Source of the DNA: Clostridiaceae bacterium
GTDB lineage: Bacteria; Bacillota; Clostridia; Oscillospirales; Butyricicoccaceae
NCBI GenBank assembly: GCA_016293155.1
Contig: JAEDEU010000038.1
Location: 1-14,064, forward strand
Length of the DNA: 14,064 nt
Direction of reading: 5' to 3'
Shown: positions 12,593-14,064 of the stretch, piece after piece
Layout of the letters: every line of letters begins with the position of its first letter
How positions within the stretch are numbered: the stretch's first letter is position 1
Translations under genes and position numbers: made by a program
Notes under the pieces: model-generated
Told to the model about the DNA's origin: nothing
Databases searched by the model: none
The model's input: the letters and a program-made list of their open reading frames with translations, nothing else

Positions 12593-12919
12593 TTATTTGG
12601 CAAGATACGGACGGATGATCTCCTTCATCTCCTCCGGCTCCTGCAAACCGACCATACGCTTGACCACTTTGCCGTCCTGATACAGGCAGAGCGTCGGAAT
12701 GGACACAATGCGGTTGGCGAGCGCCAGCCTCGGGTTCTCGTCAATGTTGACCTTACAGATCCTGAGCCTGCCCTCAAAGGCACGATCCAGCTCCTCAAGC
12801 ACCGGTCCCATTGCACGGCACGGCGCACACCAGTCCGCCCAGTAGTCCACCAGCACCAGGCGGTCGGATCCCAGCACCTCGCTGTCAAATGTCTCCTCCG
12901 AAACGGCTGCGATAGACAT
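12593..12919 (-). CDS. trxA: Thioredoxin
   Basis: This 108-residue thioredoxin-fold protein should reduce protein disulfides in the cytoplasm using electrons from thioredoxin reductase. The active site is DYWADWCAPCRAM, with Cys31 and Cys34 and Ala in place of the common Gly (WCAPC, not WCGPC). The cis-proline is in VSIPTLCLY (Pro75), the buried Asp is Asp25 (VDYW), and DGKVVKRMVGLQEPEEM gives the C-terminal turn and the conserved Gly. Length and order match classical thioredoxins. The start at 12919 follows GGGTGAGG. It has no reductase gene beside it, and reads convergently with gap and divergently from mrnC. The symbol is for the family; paralogues elsewhere in the genome are likely. Confidence 0.95.
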   Translation of the reverse strand: MSIAAVSEETFDSEVLGSDRLVLVDYWADWCAPCRAMGPVLEELDRAFEGRLRICKVNIDENPRLALANRIVSIPTLCLYQDGKVVKRMVGLQEPEEMKEIIRPYLAK

Positions 12920-12967
12920 ATTTCCTCACCCTTTCCAGATTTCCTTTTCTTTTTTCTCGATTTGGTT

Positions 12968-12996
12968 TTGCAAAACAGCGCCCGATACGGTATAAT
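12968..12996 (+). promoter_or_regulatory. Predicted promoter of mrnC
   Basis: TTGCAA (12968-12973) and a perfect TATAAT (12991-12996) are 17 bases apart. The leader to the ATG at 13131 would be about 128 bases and crosses the trx promoter. Confidence 0.65.
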
Positions 12997-13045
12997 GACA
13001 CATACACCGGGGTCTGCACAGGCAGTACTATACTGTTTTTCCTGT

Positions 13046-13074
13046 ATTATACTCTTTTTTGCCGTCCGTGTGAA
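13046..13074 (-). promoter_or_regulatory. Predicted promoter of the thioredoxin gene
   Basis: On the minus strand TTCACA (13069-13074) and a perfect TATAAT (13046-13051) are 17 bases apart. The leader to the ATG at 12919 would be about 120 bases and crosses the mrnC promoter. Confidence 0.6.
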
Positions 13075-13087
13075 GTCTTCCGGCAAA
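13058..13087 (+). other. Hairpin in the mrnC leader
   Basis: TTTGCCG (13058-13064) and CGGCAAA (13081-13087) form a perfect 7-bp stem, with TTTTATATTT after it on the plus strand. This would be a weak terminator-like structure inside the mRNA leader, 43 bases before mrnC. Confidence 0.4.
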
Positions 13088-13130
13088 TTTTATATTTCCT
13101 GCCCCCGGCGGAGAAACGGAGCGATTTTTT

Positions 13131-13541
13131 ATGACCGATTACCTGCATCCCGTCATGGACGATGCCGCCCTGACCCGCATGAGCTCGCTTGCGCTGGCGC
13201 ACATGGGCGACTGTGTATATGAAATGATGACCCGTGCCTATCTCACCTGCAACGGGCTGACCACCAACCGCACCCTGCACAAGGAAACCGTGCGCATCGT
13301 CTGCGCGGCGGCGCAGGCTGCCGGTGCACGCGCCATTCTGCCCCTGCTCAGCGAGGACGAGCGTTCCGTCCTTCTGCGCGGACGTAATGCCAAGCCGCAT
13401 CACATGCCCAAATCCGCCAGCGTCGCGGACTACTCCTATGCGACCGCACTGGAGGCGCTCTTCGGCTGGCTGTATCTCAAGCAGCGGTATGACCGGCTCA
13501 ACGAGCTGTTTGACATCATTTTAAACACCATACAGGGATAA
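13131..13541 (+). CDS. mrnC: Mini-ribonuclease III
   Basis: Mini-III is a dimeric RNase III-type endonuclease without a double-stranded RNA-binding domain. In Bacillus it trims the ends of 23S rRNA precursor. The 136-residue product has the catalytic signature LAHMGDCVYEMM (Asp27 and Glu31), the conserved RGRNAKPHHMPKSA (83-96) and the second acidic helix YSYATALEALFGWLYL with Glu108. All metal-binding residues expected from RNase III are present. The length fits the family (about 125-145). ATG 13131 is preceded by CGGAG with a T-rich spacer. In many Firmicutes mrnC lies beside cysS and rlmB; here it stands alone with its own promoter and long leader. It ends at the hairpin 13547-13569. Confidence 0.95.
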   Translation: MTDYLHPVMDDAALTRMSSLALAHMGDCVYEMMTRAYLTCNGLTTNRTLHKETVRIVCAAAQAAGARAILPLLSEDERSVLLRGRNAKPHHMPKSASVADYSYATALEALFGWLYLKQRYDRLNELFDIILNTIQG

Positions 13542-13569
13542 AAAGAGGGCAGCGGAAATTCCGCTGCCC
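13540..13569 (-). terminator. Shared terminator of the Asn/Gln-rich gene and mrnC
   Basis: GGGCAGCGG (13547-13555) pairs with CCGCTGCCC (13561-13569), extended by A-T pairs. The minus strand is followed by TCTTTTTA, so it is a good terminator for the gene at 13592. On the plus strand the tail CTTCTGCTTCC is poor, though the stem also ends mrnC. Confidence 0.85.
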
Positions 13570-13591
13570 CTTCTGCTTCCCGTCAGAACCC

Positions 13592-13804
13592 TCAGTTCTC
13601 CGAAAACTGCTGACGTTTTCTGCTGTTTTCGGACTGATTTCGGCTGTTCTGCCGGTTCTGATTGTTATTCTGCTGGTTCTGATTGTTGTTCTGGTTATTC
13701 TGATTGTTCTGCTGCTTCTGCTGATTGCGGTTGTTCTGGTTCTGCTGATTGTTCTGGTCGTTCTGCTGGCGATGGCAGTTACGGCTGTTAAATTCGTTGG
13801 ACAT
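13592..13804 (-). CDS. Asn/Gln-rich low-complexity small protein, possibly spore-related
   Basis: The 70-residue protein begins MSNEFNSRNCHRQQND and continues as an almost pure Asn/Gln stretch with scattered Arg, Ser and Asp (about 14-55). It ends RNQSENSRKRQQFSEN. It has one Cys (residue 10), no Leu, Val, Ala, Gly or Trp, and no membrane segment, so it must be disordered and very hydrophilic. GAGGTG lies 8-10 bases before the ATG, and a terminator follows, so I take it as a real gene despite the repetitive code. The overlapping frame (13516-13851) is Thr/Arg-rich and has no such signals. Similar short Asn/Gln-rich proteins exist in clostridia without known function. A promoter of forespore sigma-G/F type at 13889-13918 suggests expression during sporulation; this is inference. 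Confidence 0.78.
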   Translation of the reverse strand: MSNEFNSRNCHRQQNDQNNQQNQNNRNQQKQQNNQNNQNNNQNQQNNNQNRQNSRNQSENSRKRQQFSEN

Positions 13805-13888
13805 TTTCGATGCACCTCACTTTTTTTCCAAATCGGCGGATGGGTCCGCACAGGCAGACATATGCGCCGGTTTTCCTGTGTCCGTACT

Positions 13889-13918
13889 CAGTATGCCCGC
13901 GGGACGCGCAATTATGCA
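13889..13918 (-). promoter_or_regulatory. Putative forespore (sigma-G/F-type) promoter of the Asn/Gln-rich gene
   Basis: The minus strand has TGCATA (13913-13918), a 17-base spacer and CATACTG (13889-13895) inside GGGCATACTG. This is close to the sigma-G class as I know it (-35 TGnATA, -10 CATACTA). The predicted start leaves a leader of about 78 bases. No sigma-A pair as good was noticed in this leader. Confidence 0.5.
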
Positions 13919-13997
13919 GACCGCCGGATGCGCAGTTTTTACAAACTTTTCCACAATTCAAAATTTGTATTTCCGCGGTTTCCCTCCCGCGCGGCGC

Positions 13998-14026
13998 TTG
14001 CCAAACCGGCGCAAACCTGATATAAT
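13998..14026 (+). promoter_or_regulatory. Strong outward promoter at the right edge
   Basis: TTGCCA (13998-14003) and a perfect TATAAT (14021-14026) are 17 bases apart. It should drive a rightward gene beyond the window. An inverted repeat CTGATA (14017-14022) / TATCAG (14039-14044) overlaps the -10 box and the start region, and a second TATAAT follows at 14045-14050. Confidence 0.7.
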
Positions 14027-14064
14027 AAATTGTTACTGTATCAGTATAATTCCGGACCGCACCA

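Noticed and set aside
13592..13804. Short tandem nucleotide repeats in the Asn/Gln gene as a possible CRISPR or microsatellite
   Set aside because: The repeats are imperfect codon-level AAC/CAG/AAT runs kept in one frame, with no regular repeat-spacer pattern.
13516..13851. 111-aa Thr/Arg/Ile-rich minus-strand ORF overlapping the Asn/Gln-rich gene
   Set aside because: It is the +1 shadow of a repetitive AAC/CAG coding tract, crosses the terminator and lacks a ribosome binding site.
1..14064. Mobile elements, integrases, toxin-antitoxin or defence genes
   Set aside because: No transposase, integrase, terminal repeats, or toxin or nuclease families other than mrnC were recognised. Genes look like stable core genome.

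Overview
The window looks like chromosomal DNA from an anaerobic, probably spore-forming member of the Clostridia (Firmicutes), most likely an Oscillospirales-type gut bacterium. The grounds are a complete clostridial-order rnfCDGEAB operon, a Mini-ribonuclease III gene, strong AGGAGG-type ribosome binding sites, Firmicutes-style tRNA sequences with encoded CCA ends, moderately high GC, and a short Asn/Gln-rich gene behind a sporulation-like promoter. The genus is inference; no rRNA or marker gene is present.

Layout. Positions 1-268 (minus) hold the start of a DUF2500-type membrane protein, cut by the window edge. Positions 434-1437 (minus) are a tRNA block read as Arg(CCU), a 76-aa membrane protein, Gly(UCC), Arg(UCU), His(GUG), Gln(UUG), Lys(UUU), with two clear sigma-A-type promoters and terminators. 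A diacylglycerol-kinase-family lipid kinase (plus, 1653-2633) converges on two minus-strand envelope genes: a KPVIYLYP-family lipoprotein (2676-3293) and a membrane-anchored protein with a DUF4015-like putative glycosyl hydrolase domain (3424-4506).

Positions 4697-9791 (minus) are the Rnf operon, with tightly packed genes, one promoter near 9902-9931 and an 18-bp-stem terminator at 4608-4660. Rnf is a membrane ferredoxin:NAD+ oxidoreductase that couples electron transfer to ion pumping. Next come a soluble histidine-kinase-like ATPase gene (10135-11181, minus) and, divergently, a type I gap gene (11400-12413, plus) with the codon bias of a very highly expressed gene. A thioredoxin gene (12593-12919, minus) and mrnC (13131-13541, plus) diverge, with predicted promoters that face each other. 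A 70-aa Asn/Gln-rich protein gene (13592-13804, minus) follows, and a strong outward promoter sits at the right edge.

Functionally this is mainly core genome: energy conservation (Rnf, GAPDH, both linked to NADH), thiol redox control, RNA maturation and translation. No mobile element, CRISPR array, toxin-antitoxin pair or obvious defence island was seen. The points most worth a second look are the sporulation-type promoter of the Asn/Gln-rich gene, the kinase-like protein with no recognisable phospho-accepting His, the membrane ORF inside the tRNA block, the two little-studied envelope proteins, the face-to-face trx/mrnC promoters, and palindromes at the rnf and gap promoters.
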